The position numbers were made by a program, and so were the translations under genes. Shown piece after piece: positions 9,125 to 17,511 of a stretch of 64,000 nucleotides of DNA (the first letter of the stretch is position 1; each line of letters starts with the position of its first letter). Location: NCBI RefSeq assembly GCF_014762705.1, contig NZ_JABURL010000080.1, forward strand, positions 1-64,000. The letters are read 5' to 3'. The notes below the pieces were generated by a model that was not told the DNA's origin, made no database searches, and saw only the letters and a list, made by a program, of their open reading frames with translations. This DNA comes from Cyclobacterium sp. Its GTDB lineage: Bacteria; Bacteroidota; Bacteroidia; Cytophagales; Cyclobacteriaceae.

Positions 9125-9547
9125 ATGAAATTAATACCTTTTGTGTTATCCTTGCTGTTTTTCACCCTTTTATTTTCTTGTGGAGCAGAAAAAGATGAAA
9201 ATGAAGCGCTAAAGGAGCAGGTTATTGCCATTCACGATGACGTGATGCCTGAAATTGGTCATTTAAAAAACCAACAATCAAAATTAATCGAGAAAGCCAA
9301 ATCTCTGGAGAACGAAGCCAGTGAAACTTCTTATCGTGAGGAGTTAAACCTCGCAGCCCAGTCCTGTGAATCAGCCTATGACAATATGTTTGTTTGGATG
9401 CGGCAATTTAAAAGTGAATATGATGAGATGAGCGAGGAGGAAACCAGGGCTTATTTGAAGGAGCAACTTCAAATGGTTGAAAAGGTAAAAGTTGATATAC
9501 TTTCTGCCAAAAGCACTGCTGATTCCTTATTGAATGTCAGTATCTGA
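9125..9547 (+). CDS. Small coiled-coil lipoprotein, function unknown
   Basis: The 140-residue product starts MKLIPFVLSLLFF and has a lipobox ending at Cys (LLFSCGAEKDE), so it is a predicted lipoprotein. The rest is mostly charged helix (EALKEQVIAIHDDVMPEIGHL, split here by motif) with heptad character. An ATG at 9083 in the same frame would place 14 non-hydrophobic residues before the signal peptide, so 9125 is preferred. Its 3' end overlaps the convergent cytochrome c gene by 21 bases. I recognise no named family; similar helical lipoproteins of Bacteroidota are sometimes annotated as viral A-type inclusion protein, which says nothing about function. Confidence 0.75.
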   Translation: MKLIPFVLSLLFFTLLFSCGAEKDENEALKEQVIAIHDDVMPEIGHLKNQQSKLIEKAKSLENEASETSYREELNLAAQSCESAYDNMFVWMRQFKSEYDEMSEEETRAYLKEQLQMVEKVKVDILSAKSTADSLLNVSI

Positions 9548-9997
9548 TTTAATTTTCAAAGCATTGTTGACGCGTTCCGTTTCAATGATACCCTTTTTAT
9601 TTCCCCAAACATTATAAATATATGTGCTGATTTGGGCGATTTCAATGGCCGTTAATTGCGGGTATCCTGGCATTGGTTGATTATAGGTAATGCCGTTTAC
9701 CTGAATTTCACCTTTAATGCCATATTTGATTAAACGTATGGTCCTTTCTATATCTGTCAGCATATAATCTGCCCGCTTTAGAGGCGGGATAAGCCTTGCG
9801 AGCCCGCTACCGTCTTCCTGGTGGCAGTTGGCGCAATATAGCAGGTAAAGTTGTTGACCCTGGATGGCATATTGTTTTGTTTTTAGATCTTCGATCTCAT
9901 TGATGCCAGCATCTTGATTTTTTTCTTTTTGGTTACAGCCATATCCTGCCAGCAGAATGAATAATACCAAGACTTTACCGGATACTAACCTCATCAC
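9527..9997 (-). CDS. Cytochrome c family lipoprotein
   Basis: A 156-residue lipoprotein (lipobox LLAGYGC) carrying one covalent-heme site, CANCH, at about residues 53-57, followed by EDGSGLARLIPPLK and a later MPGYPQLT methionine region that can supply the sixth heme ligand. It is a mono-heme class I cytochrome of the cbb3/CccA-like kind. It is the last gene of a minus-strand group after the SCO gene, with which it overlaps by 23 bases, so both are probably translated together. Its likely role is periplasmic electron transfer to or near a terminal oxidase; no oxidase subunits are in the window. Confidence 0.9.
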   Translation of the reverse strand: MMRLVSGKVLVLFILLAGYGCNQKEKNQDAGINEIEDLKTKQYAIQGQQLYLLYCANCHQEDGSGLARLIPPLKRADYMLTDIERTIRLIKYGIKGEIQVNGITYNQPMPGYPQLTAIEIAQISTYIYNVWGNKKGIIETERVNNALKIKSDTDIQ

Positions 9998-10646
9998 CTG
10001 CTGCTAATAATTTGGGAATGTCCTTTATCAACTGGTCTACCTGAGTGGTTTTTGTTCCATCATATACCCCCCGGATTCTGCCTTGCGTATCGATCAAAAG
10101 AAAGGCTCCGCTGTGCAAAAAACCTCCAGGCTCTTCTTTATCGGTCATGGCAGTAGTCAGGTAAGAAGTTTGGCCAATTTCAAATATTTTTTCCTGATCG
10201 CCGGTAAGAAAATTCCAGGTATTGGCATTATTCACTCCTAACCGGGCGGCATAATCTTTTAATAAAGTCACCGTATCGTACTCCGGATCAATGGTATGGC
10301 TGAGTATTTTGAAATTGGGCTCGTCTTTAAACTCCTCATAAACCCTAAGCATTTCTTTTTTCATGATGGGACAAATAGTGGGGCAAGAAGTGAAAAAGAA
10401 GTCTGCTACATAGACCTTGCCTTTAACATCTCTATTGGTAACCGTATCCCCCTCCTGGTTGACAAATTCGAAATTCGCTATTTTATGATAGACAGTGTCG
10501 GCACTCACATTCCCGTTTACTGTGTTTTCTTCCACATGTCTGTTGCCCAAAATAGGCAGGGGTTGATCTGAGGAATGATTAGGTTGACAGGAAACCCCTG
10601 ACAGGACAAGTATCAGCGAACCTATAAACAGATGGTAAGTTTTCAT
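9975..10646 (-). CDS. SCO1/SenC family copper chaperone lipoprotein
   Basis: The 223-residue product has a lipobox (LSGVSC) and a thioredoxin-like fold with the SCO copper-binding CxxxC motif in TSCPTICPIM (about residues 87-91) and the distal His in ILSHTIDPE further on. Known family members deliver copper to the CuA centre of cytochrome oxidase or act as thiol reductants for it. The frame is open upstream to 10709, but ATG 10646 gives a proper signal peptide (MKTYHLFIGSLILVLSG). It sits between the HemJ-like gene (32 bases upstream) and the cytochrome c gene (overlapping), a respiratory-chain assembly context. Confidence 0.93.
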   Translation of the reverse strand: MKTYHLFIGSLILVLSGVSCQPNHSSDQPLPILGNRHVEENTVNGNVSADTVYHKIANFEFVNQEGDTVTNRDVKGKVYVADFFFTSCPTICPIMKKEMLRVYEEFKDEPNFKILSHTIDPEYDTVTLLKDYAARLGVNNANTWNFLTGDQEKIFEIGQTSYLTTAMTDKEEPGGFLHSGAFLLIDTQGRIRGVYDGTKTTQVDQLIKDIPKLLAAGDEVSIR

Positions 10647-10678
10647 TTTTTTATTAGCATTACATACCCGGTAGCCCA

Positions 10679-11221
10679 TTAGTTCCTTTCCCGGACTTTT
10701 TTGTACCATTTGGTGGCAAGCATCAGGGTAACTGCCAGAAGTACCAAGGCCAACATTCCCCAGACCATGTTGAGTAGACTTTTCAATACGATCAGGAATA
10801 CAATGGCAAAAAGTAAAAGGGTAGCCAACTCATTCCACAATCGCAGTTTTGTACTGTTCCACCTGGCCTGGCCTTGCTGCAGGGCTTTGTAAATAAAATG
10901 GCAACGTATATGGTAGGCATAAAGCAAAACCACAAATCCTAATTTGGCATGCATAAAGGGTAATTGAAGGTATGCAGGCCGGTATAGTAAAACCCATATA
11001 CCAAAAATCAGAGTAAGCACCGCAGAAGGCCAGGTAATGATGTTCCATAACCTGTTTGCCATCAGATCAAGCTGTGGCTTTAGTATGGCCCTTTCCGGTT
11101 CCGGGCGTTCGAGTGCCTCTGTCTGATAAATGAAAAGTCGCACGATGTAAAACAAGCCTGCAAACCAGGTAACTACGAAAATTATATGGAGGGCCTTGAT
11201 GTATTCGAATGCCATTGTCAA
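10679..11221 (-). CDS. HemJ/CopD-like integral membrane protein
   Basis: A 180-residue four-helix membrane protein beginning with IKALHIIFVVTWFAGLFYIVRLFIY (helix 1, quoted in part: IKALHIIFVVTWF). The early His and the later conserved ANRLWNIITWPSAVL and MHAKLGFV segments are those of the UPF0093/HemJ family, the heme-dependent protoporphyrinogen IX oxidase that replaces HemG/HemY in many bacteria; CopD proteins share the fold. Being first in a group with SCO and cytochrome c supports a heme or respiratory role. Calling it HemJ outright would need a phylogenetic comparison. Confidence 0.75.
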   Translation of the reverse strand: MTMAFEYIKALHIIFVVTWFAGLFYIVRLFIYQTEALERPEPERAILKPQLDLMANRLWNIITWPSAVLTLIFGIWVLLYRPAYLQLPFMHAKLGFVVLLYAYHIRCHFIYKALQQGQARWNSTKLRLWNELATLLLFAIVFLIVLKSLLNMVWGMLALVLLAVTLMLATKWYKKVRERN

Positions 11222-11266
11222 TATTTTGGGCTAAATTAAGGGTTTCACATCAGTAAATGGTCCAAA

Positions 11267-11674
11267 ATGAAAACAAATTATTGGTTTTACCTGATAGCAG
11301 CTGTTGTCGGTATCTTGATGGCAGTAATGGTGTATGCCAGCCTTAGCCAACCTGGTGTTTCTGACCTGAAAGGAGATTACCGGGAGCTGGCAAAGTACAG
11401 GAATGAAAACAATACGGGGCCGGTGGTCAGGGTCTTTGCCGTTTACACCAGTGACAGGCTTTGGGAGGATATGCGGGCATATGGGGATTTCATGCCCCAT
11501 ACAAAATATGGGAATACCCGGGTTTTCTTTTTTGACCAGGCCCTGAAGGATATCCGTCTTTCTCCAGAGCCTCCTCATTTTAACCCTGAATTCAGAAAAT
11601 CCTGTGTGGCAAAATATGAAAAATCGGCTATGGGGCAGGTTAGTTTTCAACAATTTCCTTTTGAAAGTCCTTGA
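11267..11674 (+). CDS. Membrane-anchored protein of unknown function
   Basis: A 135-residue protein with an N-terminal transmembrane helix (about residues 5-27, WFYLIAAVVGILMAVMVYAS) and a periplasmic part with no motif I recognise. The stop is 3 bases before the meaB start, so it is co-transcribed with meaB and possibly translationally coupled. The plus-strand frame has sensible Bacteroidota composition; the antisense frame over the same bases was rejected. No function can be proposed beyond the association with meaB. Confidence 0.7.
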   Translation: MKTNYWFYLIAAVVGILMAVMVYASLSQPGVSDLKGDYRELAKYRNENNTGPVVRVFAVYTSDRLWEDMRAYGDFMPHTKYGNTRVFFFDQALKDIRLSPEPPHFNPEFRKSCVAKYEKSAMGQVSFQQFPFESP

Positions 11675-11677
11675 CCA

Positions 11678-12673
11678 ATGGTGGCAAAAAGATATTCTGT
11701 GGCCCAATATGTGGCAGGAATACTGGCAGGAAACAGGTCCTTGCTTAGCCAGAGCATCAGCCTGGTAGAAAGTGAGCTGGAGGCTGACCGTAAGCTGGCG
11801 AATCAGCTGATCGGGCAGGTCCTGCCCTTAACGGGGAATGCATTAAGGATCGGTATTTCAGGTATTCCTGGTGTAGGAAAAAGTACCTTTATCAATAGCT
11901 TTGGAGAACTTTTGTTGTCCAAAGGTCATAAAACGGCCGTGCTGACAGTGGATCCCAGCAGTGGTAAGAGTAGGGGCAGTATATTGGCAGATAAAACCCG
12001 GATGGAGACATTGAGCCATCATCCCTCGGCCTATGTCCGCCCTTCTCCCGCAGGAAAAAACCTGGGAGGGATCAGTGCCAAAACCAGAGAAACCATGCTT
12101 TTGTGTGAGGCGGCCGGGTTTGACAGGATTTTGGTCGAGACCGTGGGCGTCGGCCAGTCAGAAACATCAGTAAAAGAAATGGTAGATGTATTCCTGCTAT
12201 TGATGATCACCGGGGCAGGAGATGAATTGCAGGGTATCAAAAGGGGCATCATGGAATGGGCGGATATATTTGTCATCAACAAGGCGGATGGAGCCAATGC
12301 CCCCGAAGCCGAAAAAATGAAACAGGCCCTTCAAACAATACTTCCCCTTATCAGTCCGGCTGGAAAAGCATGGGATAATCCTGTAAAAACCTGTTCGGCC
12401 CTTAACGGTAAGGGAATGGTGGATTTATTGGAAAGTCTGGATGTCCTGGTTGACAAAATGAAAGATAGTGGCCATTTCCAACAAACAAGAAAAAGCCAGC
12501 AGCGGCAGTGGCTGGAAGACCACATTTCATTTTTACTCCTTAAAAAATTCAATGAAAATAACGCGGTGGAATTGGAAAAGCAAAAAGCAATTGAAATATT
12601 GAATCGGGAAAAGGCAAACCCTATTGGATTGGCCGAAGAGTTGGTCCGCCGGTTTTTTGAGAAAAATCAGTAA
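11678..12673 (+). CDS. meaB: Methylmalonyl-CoA mutase-associated GTPase
   Basis: The 331-residue G3E-family GTPase chaperones adenosylcobalamin loading and protects methylmalonyl-CoA mutase from inactivation. Visible motifs: Walker A GIPGVGKST at about residues 62-70, the DPSSGKSRGSILADKTRM stretch typical of MeaB/ArgK, ETVGVGQSE (switch II region) and NKADG (base recognition). Its client, the mutase, is encoded 1.7 kb downstream beyond the oppositely oriented dnaA. The 3' end overlaps the dnaA 3' end by 7 bases, tail to tail, without a terminator between them. Confidence 0.95.
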   Translation: MVAKRYSVAQYVAGILAGNRSLLSQSISLVESELEADRKLANQLIGQVLPLTGNALRIGISGIPGVGKSTFINSFGELLLSKGHKTAVLTVDPSSGKSRGSILADKTRMETLSHHPSAYVRPSPAGKNLGGISAKTRETMLLCEAAGFDRILVETVGVGQSETSVKEMVDVFLLLMITGAGDELQGIKRGIMEWADIFVINKADGANAPEAEKMKQALQTILPLISPAGKAWDNPVKTCSALNGKGMVDLLESLDVLVDKMKDSGHFQQTRKSQQRQWLEDHISFLLLKKFNENNAVELEKQKAIEILNREKANPIGLAEELVRRFFEKNQ

Positions 12674-14091
12674 GACCTGATTTTGAACTGTTTCTTCTGC
12701 TCCTGTATGGCATTCCTGAAATTGGTGTCGGTTTCCATCAAATCATTTACCGATTGTACAGCATGAATCACGGTACTGTGATCCCTTCCCCCAAAATGGT
12801 ATCCTATGGACTTCAGGGAATGGTTGGTGAATTCCTTGCTGAAATACATGGCGACTTGTCTCGCGATGACGATTTCTTTTTTTCTGGTTTTGGCCTTGAG
12901 TTCTTCGACTTTAATACCGTAATAGTCGGAACAGGATTTCTGAATATACTCTATGCTGACCTCTGTTTCTATGTCCTTGACAATATTTTTCATGATGGTC
13001 TTTGCAAGGTCGAGGCTTATTTCCACCCTGTTGAGGGAGGCATGAGCTATCAGGGAAATCATCACACCTTCGAGCTCCCGCACGTTGGTATCTACGGTGT
13101 AAGCCAGGTATTCTATTACGTTATTGGGTATGGTAATGCCTTCGGACTGCATCTTCTTTCTGATAATGGCGATACGGGTTTCAAAATCAGGCATTTGCAG
13201 ATCTGCGGTAAGCCCCCACTTAAATCTGGAAAGCAACCTTTCCTCAAGGCCCATCAAATCCTTTGGTGCGCAATCTGAGGTCATGATGATTTGCTTCTTG
13301 TTCTGGTGCAGGTGGTTGAAGATATGGAAAAACATCTCCTGTGTTCTGCCTTTACCGGCCAAAAACTGTATGTCATCAATGATCAGCACATCCACCTGCA
13401 TGTAGAAATTGGTGAATGATTTGATATTACCGTCCTTGATACCATCCATAAATTGGTTGACAAATTTCTCAGAGGAAACATAAAGGACAAATTTATCCTC
13501 GGGTCCGTTTTTGATTTCATTGCCAATGGCTTGTACCAGATGGGTTTTACCTAATCCTACACCCCCATAAACCATCAGGGGATTGAAAGAAGTGATGCCG
13601 GGTTTATTGGCTACAGCAAACCCCGCAGATCGGGCAAGTCTGTTGCAATCACCTTCTATAAATGAACTGAAGGTATAATTTGAACTCAGATTGGATTGCA
13701 GGGTGGTTTCCTCGTCCAGGCTGGACAGGTCAAAAGGGCTGTTTGCCGCTGCAAGTACTTCTTTTTTCTTTTTGGCAGCAGGACTGCTTACTCCCTGAGG
13801 ATAACTGACCATATAGGGTTGGTTCTGGGAATTGCCCTTGTCCACAACCACTGCATATTCAAGCCTTCCATTGGCACCGAGGACGGTTTTGATGGCAAGT
13901 TTTAGTACATCTACATAATTATCCTCCAACCATTCATAGAAAAACTGACTGGGCACCTGAATAGTGAGGACAGAGCCCTCAATTCTTGCAGGTGAAATGG
14001 GCTTAAACCAGGTTGAAAAACTCTGTTCGTTGACGTGTTTTTCGATTACCCGCAAACATTCAGTCCATATAGCCGTTGCTTCTGAATTCAT
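12667..14091 (-). CDS. dnaA: Chromosomal replication initiator DnaA
   Basis: A 474-residue initiator ATPase. Domain I occupies about residues 1-85, a linker follows, domain III is AAA+ with Walker A GGVGLGKTH near residue 176 and Walker B VLIIDDIQF, and domain IV ends with the DnaA-box recognition signature GGRDHSTVIHA. The frame is open to 14151 but ATG 14091 (MNSEATAIWTECL) matches the usual N-terminus of the family. The upstream region holds a good DnaA box at 14155-14163, which fits autoregulation. The neighbours are meaB and the mutase rather than dnaN/recF, so this locus alone does not prove that oriC is here. Confidence 0.97.
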   Translation of the reverse strand: MNSEATAIWTECLRVIEKHVNEQSFSTWFKPISPARIEGSVLTIQVPSQFFYEWLEDNYVDVLKLAIKTVLGANGRLEYAVVVDKGNSQNQPYMVSYPQGVSSPAAKKKKEVLAAANSPFDLSSLDEETTLQSNLSSNYTFSSFIEGDCNRLARSAGFAVANKPGITSFNPLMVYGGVGLGKTHLVQAIGNEIKNGPEDKFVLYVSSEKFVNQFMDGIKDGNIKSFTNFYMQVDVLIIDDIQFLAGKGRTQEMFFHIFNHLHQNKKQIIMTSDCAPKDLMGLEERLLSRFKWGLTADLQMPDFETRIAIIRKKMQSEGITIPNNVIEYLAYTVDTNVRELEGVMISLIAHASLNRVEISLDLAKTIMKNIVKDIETEVSIEYIQKSCSDYYGIKVEELKAKTRKKEIVIARQVAMYFSKEFTNHSLKSIGYHFGGRDHSTVIHAVQSVNDLMETDTNFRNAIQEQKKQFKIRSY

Positions 14092-14154
14092 TGAATTTAT
14101 TTTAACCGAAAGTAGAAAAAAACTTGAATACTCCTTAACAGGGGGAAACAAAAT

Positions 14155-14163
14155 TGTGGAAAA
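14155..14163 (-). promoter_or_regulatory. Candidate DnaA box upstream of dnaA
   Basis: TGTGGAAAA on the plus strand is TTTTCCACA on the minus strand, an exact fit to TTWTNCACA, 64 bases upstream of the dnaA ATG. A second near match with one mismatch lies at 14207-14215. Two sites are enough for autoregulation but fewer than a typical origin cluster. Confidence 0.45.
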
Positions 14164-14301
14164 ATATCTTAAATAAAAAATGCCTTTTTACTTGACTTTT
14201 TTACTTTGTGGGAAAGCAGATTGTTCAGGCGGTTTTTATTTTTTTTTTATTTGAAAAGTGAAAAAAGTCCTTTGTTTTACACCTATGTCATGATGAACGG
14301 T

Positions 14302-14333
14302 TTTGTTTGAGAACGGTTTTAAGTTTATTTTTG
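14302..14333 (+). promoter_or_regulatory. Candidate promoter of the methylmalonyl-CoA mutase gene
   Basis: TTTG (14302-14305) and TATTTTTG (14326-14333) are separated by 20 bases, matching the Bacteroidota consensus TTTG / TAnnTTTG. The expected transcript start is near 14340, about 40 bases before the ATG at 14380. Confidence 0.5.
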
Positions 14334-14379
14334 GAAAAGGCCCTGAAATCAGGACGCTTGATGTACATTTTTATCTCCT

Positions 14380-17300
14380 ATGGCATACTCCTTTTCAAAA
14401 ACCAATAAAACCAACTGGAAATCCACAGTGGAAAAGGAAGGCTTATCTCCTGAGGAAATCAGGTATCAACTTCCTCATGGAGGAAGTTTAGATCCTTATT
14501 ATACCCCTGAGGAACGATCTCTTCAAGGGCGAGAGTCGAGGTCTGTTTTTGAAGGTAGCCTTTCCCTGGTAGCGATAGATAATCCGGATGATTTTCAGGC
14601 TGCAAAAGCCATTCATCAGGCATTTGACCTGGGGGCAGAAGGCCTTCTTTTGGAGTTTACAGGAGAGGAAAATCTTCAGGTTCGACTGGAAAAAGTAATC
14701 CCAGATGCCATTCATTTTTATTTGCAGCCTAAAGGAGATCCTGATGCCGTTTTGCAACATTTTCTTGCCTGGTACCGAGAGAGAGGTGCCAATCCTGACT
14801 TGCTGAAGGGAGGGGTGCTATTGAAAGGATTGGAGGATTTCTCTTCCAACCCCCAAAAGCGTTTGGCCTACTTGAAAATGGCTGTTGAATATCCTAATTT
14901 TAAGGTTTTGGGCTTTAGGGATCCGGCAGTAACCGAGAATAATGGTCACCTTTTTGATCACTGCCGAAATTGGATGGATGTTTTAAATGTTCAAGCTTCG
15001 GCAGAATTGGCAAGGACAATATTGGACAATATTTTTTGGGTTTGTGAGGTAGGGGACAGCCTTCTCTATGAAGTGGCGAGGATCAGTGCAGTAAGCAGTA
15101 GTTTTTCCTGCTTTTACGAGAATCTTTTTCCGGAAAAAAACTCTTTCCTATTACCGGTAATTGCCTTTGTGGACACAGACAAAACCACCGCCCTGGAATC
15201 CTATATTCAGCAAACGGCCCGGTCCTGGTCGGCAATGCTGGCAGCTGTAACGGCCCTGTGGATAAAGCCTTTCAGCAATAGGGGGCAGCCACCGACCAGG
15301 CAGGTCTTGCAAACTTCCTTCAATATTGGACTGATCTTGAAGGAAGAAGCCCGGTTGCAAAATCCGTATAGCAGCTGGAAGGGCAGTTATTTTCTAGAAA
15401 AATTAACGGCAGTGATAATGGAGGAAACTGACCGGAAAATCCTTGCCTTGTTCCCGGAAATACAAATGCCCTATCATAAAAAAAATAGGCATAGGGAGAA
15501 ATTACAGGATTTTCCTCATACCGGTTTCGGAGCAGGGGAGCCCCCCTATCTCCGGGGACCCTATGCGAGCATGTACCTCAAGAGACCCTGGACCATCCGG
15601 CAATATGCAGGGTTTTCCACGGCAGGGGAGTCTAATGCATTTTATAAAAAAAACCTGCAGGCCGGGCAAAAGGGTCTTTCAGTGGCCTTTGACCTGCCTA
15701 CCCACCGGGGTTACGATGCCGATCATCCCAGAGTCATTGGGGATGTGGGTAAAGCCGGTGTGGCTATTTCCAGTGTGGCAGATATGAAATGTCTTTTTGA
15801 GGGCATACCTCTGGATAAGGTTTCTGTTTCCATGACCATGAACGGAGCCGTGATCCCTATACTGGCTTTCTTTGTGGTCACTGCCGAGGAACAGGGAGTA
15901 CCATTAGAAGCCCTGACCGGGACCATTCAAAATGATATCCTCAAGGAGTTTATGGTGAGGAATACCTATATTTATCCCCCCGAACCTTCCATGCGGATAG
16001 TAGGAGATATTTTTGTGTATCTTTCAAAATTCATGCCCCGGTTCAACTCCATTTCTATCTCAGGCTACCACATGCATGAAGCAGGTGCTACAGCCGACCT
16101 GGAGTTGGCCTACACACTGGCAGACGGCCTGGCCTATGTCAGGAAAGGCCTGGAAATGGGACTTTCGGTTGATGAATTTGCGCCTCGGCTTTCTTTTTTT
16201 TGGGCCATCGGAATGAATCACTGGGAAGAAATGGCCAAACTCAGGGCAGGTAGGTTGCTCTGGGCAGAACTCATGCAACAATTCCAACCTAAAAATCCAA
16301 AATCTCTAATGTTACGGGCCCACTGCCAAACCTCGGGATGGTCGTTGACCCGGCAAGATCCCTACAATAACATTTGCAGGACCACTATTGAAGCTATATC
16401 CGCTGTTCTGGGCCATACCCAATCCCTGCATACCAATGCATTTGATGAGGCCATCGCTTTGCCAAGTCCCACCTCTGCTAAAATTGCCCGCGATACCCAA
16501 CTCTACCTGCAGCAGGAAACCGATCTGAACCAGGTGGTGGATGCAATGGGTGGATCTGTGGAGTTGGAATCCCGGACCCACCACCTGGTGGAAAAAGCCA
16601 GAGCCCACCTGGAAGAAATAGAACGACATGGGGGGATGGTAGCTGCCCTTAAAAAAGGTATCCCAAAGTTAAGAATAGAGGCGGCTGCAGCCCGGAAACA
16701 GGCCAAAATTGACAGTGGTACTGAAATCATCATAGGGATCAACCGGCAACAAGGAGAAAGTCAGCCTTACGATTTTGAAATACTGGAAGTAGATAATGAG
16801 CAGGTCAGAACCGCTCAGGTAGCAAAAATTCAAGAGGTTAAATCCGGAAGAGATGAGTTGGCCGTTTCCAAATGCCTTCAGGCCATTTCGGAAGCGGCAG
16901 AAAAAAACAACGGAAACCTTTTGGAACTGGCCATAAAGGCTGCCAGAGAAAGGGCCACACTTGGAGAAATTTCCCTGGCCATTGAAAGGGTTTATGGCCG
17001 CTACAAAGCGGTACACCAAACTGTGAGTGGAACTTATGTAAAAAGTATGAAGGACAACATCAAAGTAAAGGAAGCCCTGAAAAAGTCGGATGAATTTGCC
17101 CGGCTGGAGGGTAGGAGGCCCAGAATACTAGTGGCTAAAATCGGACAGGACGGACACGACAGGGGAGCCCATGTCATCGCCAGTGGCTTCGCAGATCTGG
17201 GTTTTGATGTAGACGTAGGTCCGCTGTTTCAGACCCCAGAGGAAGTGGCCCGGCAAGCCATGGAAAATGACGTACATGTGGTAGGGGTGTCCTCCCTGGC

Positions 17301-17502
17301 TGGTGGCCACAAAAGTCTTCTTCCTGGTTTGATAGAAGCTTTAAAAGTGGAAGGCAGACCGGATATTGCTGTCGTGGCGGGAGGGGTCATACCCGACCAG
17401 GACCATGATTTCCTTTACGAGAAAGGGGTTTTGGCTATTTTTGGCCCTGGAACCCCATTGGCCGAAGCGGCAATCAAACTTTTGGTTGCTTTAATGAAAT
17501 AG
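14380..17502 (+). CDS. Single-chain methylmalonyl-CoA mutase (MutA-like region fused to MutB)
   Basis: The 1040-residue product isomerises (R)-methylmalonyl-CoA and succinyl-CoA using adenosylcobalamin. Residues 1 to about 370 look like the short small-subunit (MutA/beta) homologue of Bacteroidota, without its own B12 domain. From about 372 the catalytic large subunit begins ([22 protein letters not shown], in which the Tyr-containing [11 protein letters not shown] contacts substrate; later [10 protein letters not shown] with the catalytic His; TSGWSLT). The B12-binding domain is at the C-terminus from about 912, with cobalt ligand His926 in DGHDRG. The order differs from IcmF, which has the B12 and G domains first. 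MeaB is encoded separately nearby. The DUF389 gene starts 9 bases downstream. Confidence 0.93.
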   Translation: MAYSFSKTNKTNWKSTVEKEGLSPEEIRYQLPHGGSLDPYYTPEERSLQGRESRSVFEGSLSLVAIDNPDDFQAAKAIHQAFDLGAEGLLLEFTGEENLQVRLEKVIPDAIHFYLQPKGDPDAVLQHFLAWYRERGANPDLLKGGVLLKGLEDFSSNPQKRLAYLKMAVEYPNFKVLGFRDPAVTENNGHLFDHCRNWMDVLNVQASAELARTILDNIFWVCEVGDSLLYEVARISAVSSSFSCFYENLFPEKNSFLLPVIAFVDTDKTTALESYIQQTARSWSAMLAAVTALWIKPFSNRGQPPTRQVLQTSFNIGLILKEEARLQNPYSSWKGSYFLEKLTAVIMEETDRKILALFPEIQMPYHKKNRHREKLQDFPHTGFGAGEPPYLRGPYASMYLKRPWTIRQYAGFSTAGESNAFYKKNLQAGQKGLSVAFDLPTHRGYDADHPRVIGDVGKAGVAISSVADMKCLFEGIPLDKVSVSMTMNGAVIPILAFFVVTAEEQGVPLEALTGTIQNDILKEFMVRNTYIYPPEPSMRIVGDIFVYLSKFMPRFNSISISGYHMHEAGATADLELAYTLADGLAYVRKGLEMGLSVDEFAPRLSFFWAIGMNHWEEMAKLRAGRLLWAELMQQFQPKNPKSLMLRAHCQTSGWSLTRQDPYNNICRTTIEAISAVLGHTQSLHTNAFDEAIALPSPTSAKIARDTQLYLQQETDLNQVVDAMGGSVELESRTHHLVEKARAHLEEIERHGGMVAALKKGIPKLRIEAAAARKQAKIDSGTEIIIGINRQQGESQPYDFEILEVDNEQVRTAQVAKIQEVKSGRDELAVSKCLQAISEAAEKNNGNLLELAIKAARERATLGEISLAIERVYGRYKAVHQTVSGTYVKSMKDNIKVKEALKKSDEFARLEGRRPRILVAKIGQDGHDRGAHVIASGFADLGFDVDVGPLFQTPEEVARQAMENDVHVVGVSSLAGGHKSLLPGLIEALKVEGRPDIAVVAGGVIPDQDHDFLYEKGVLAIFGPGTPLAEAAIKLLVALMK

Positions 17503-17511
17503 ACATTTACC

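Noticed and set aside
12754-13278. 174-residue frame inside dnaA on the plus strand
   Set aside because: DnaA has full family motifs; the antisense frame shows none and lacks a plausible start region.
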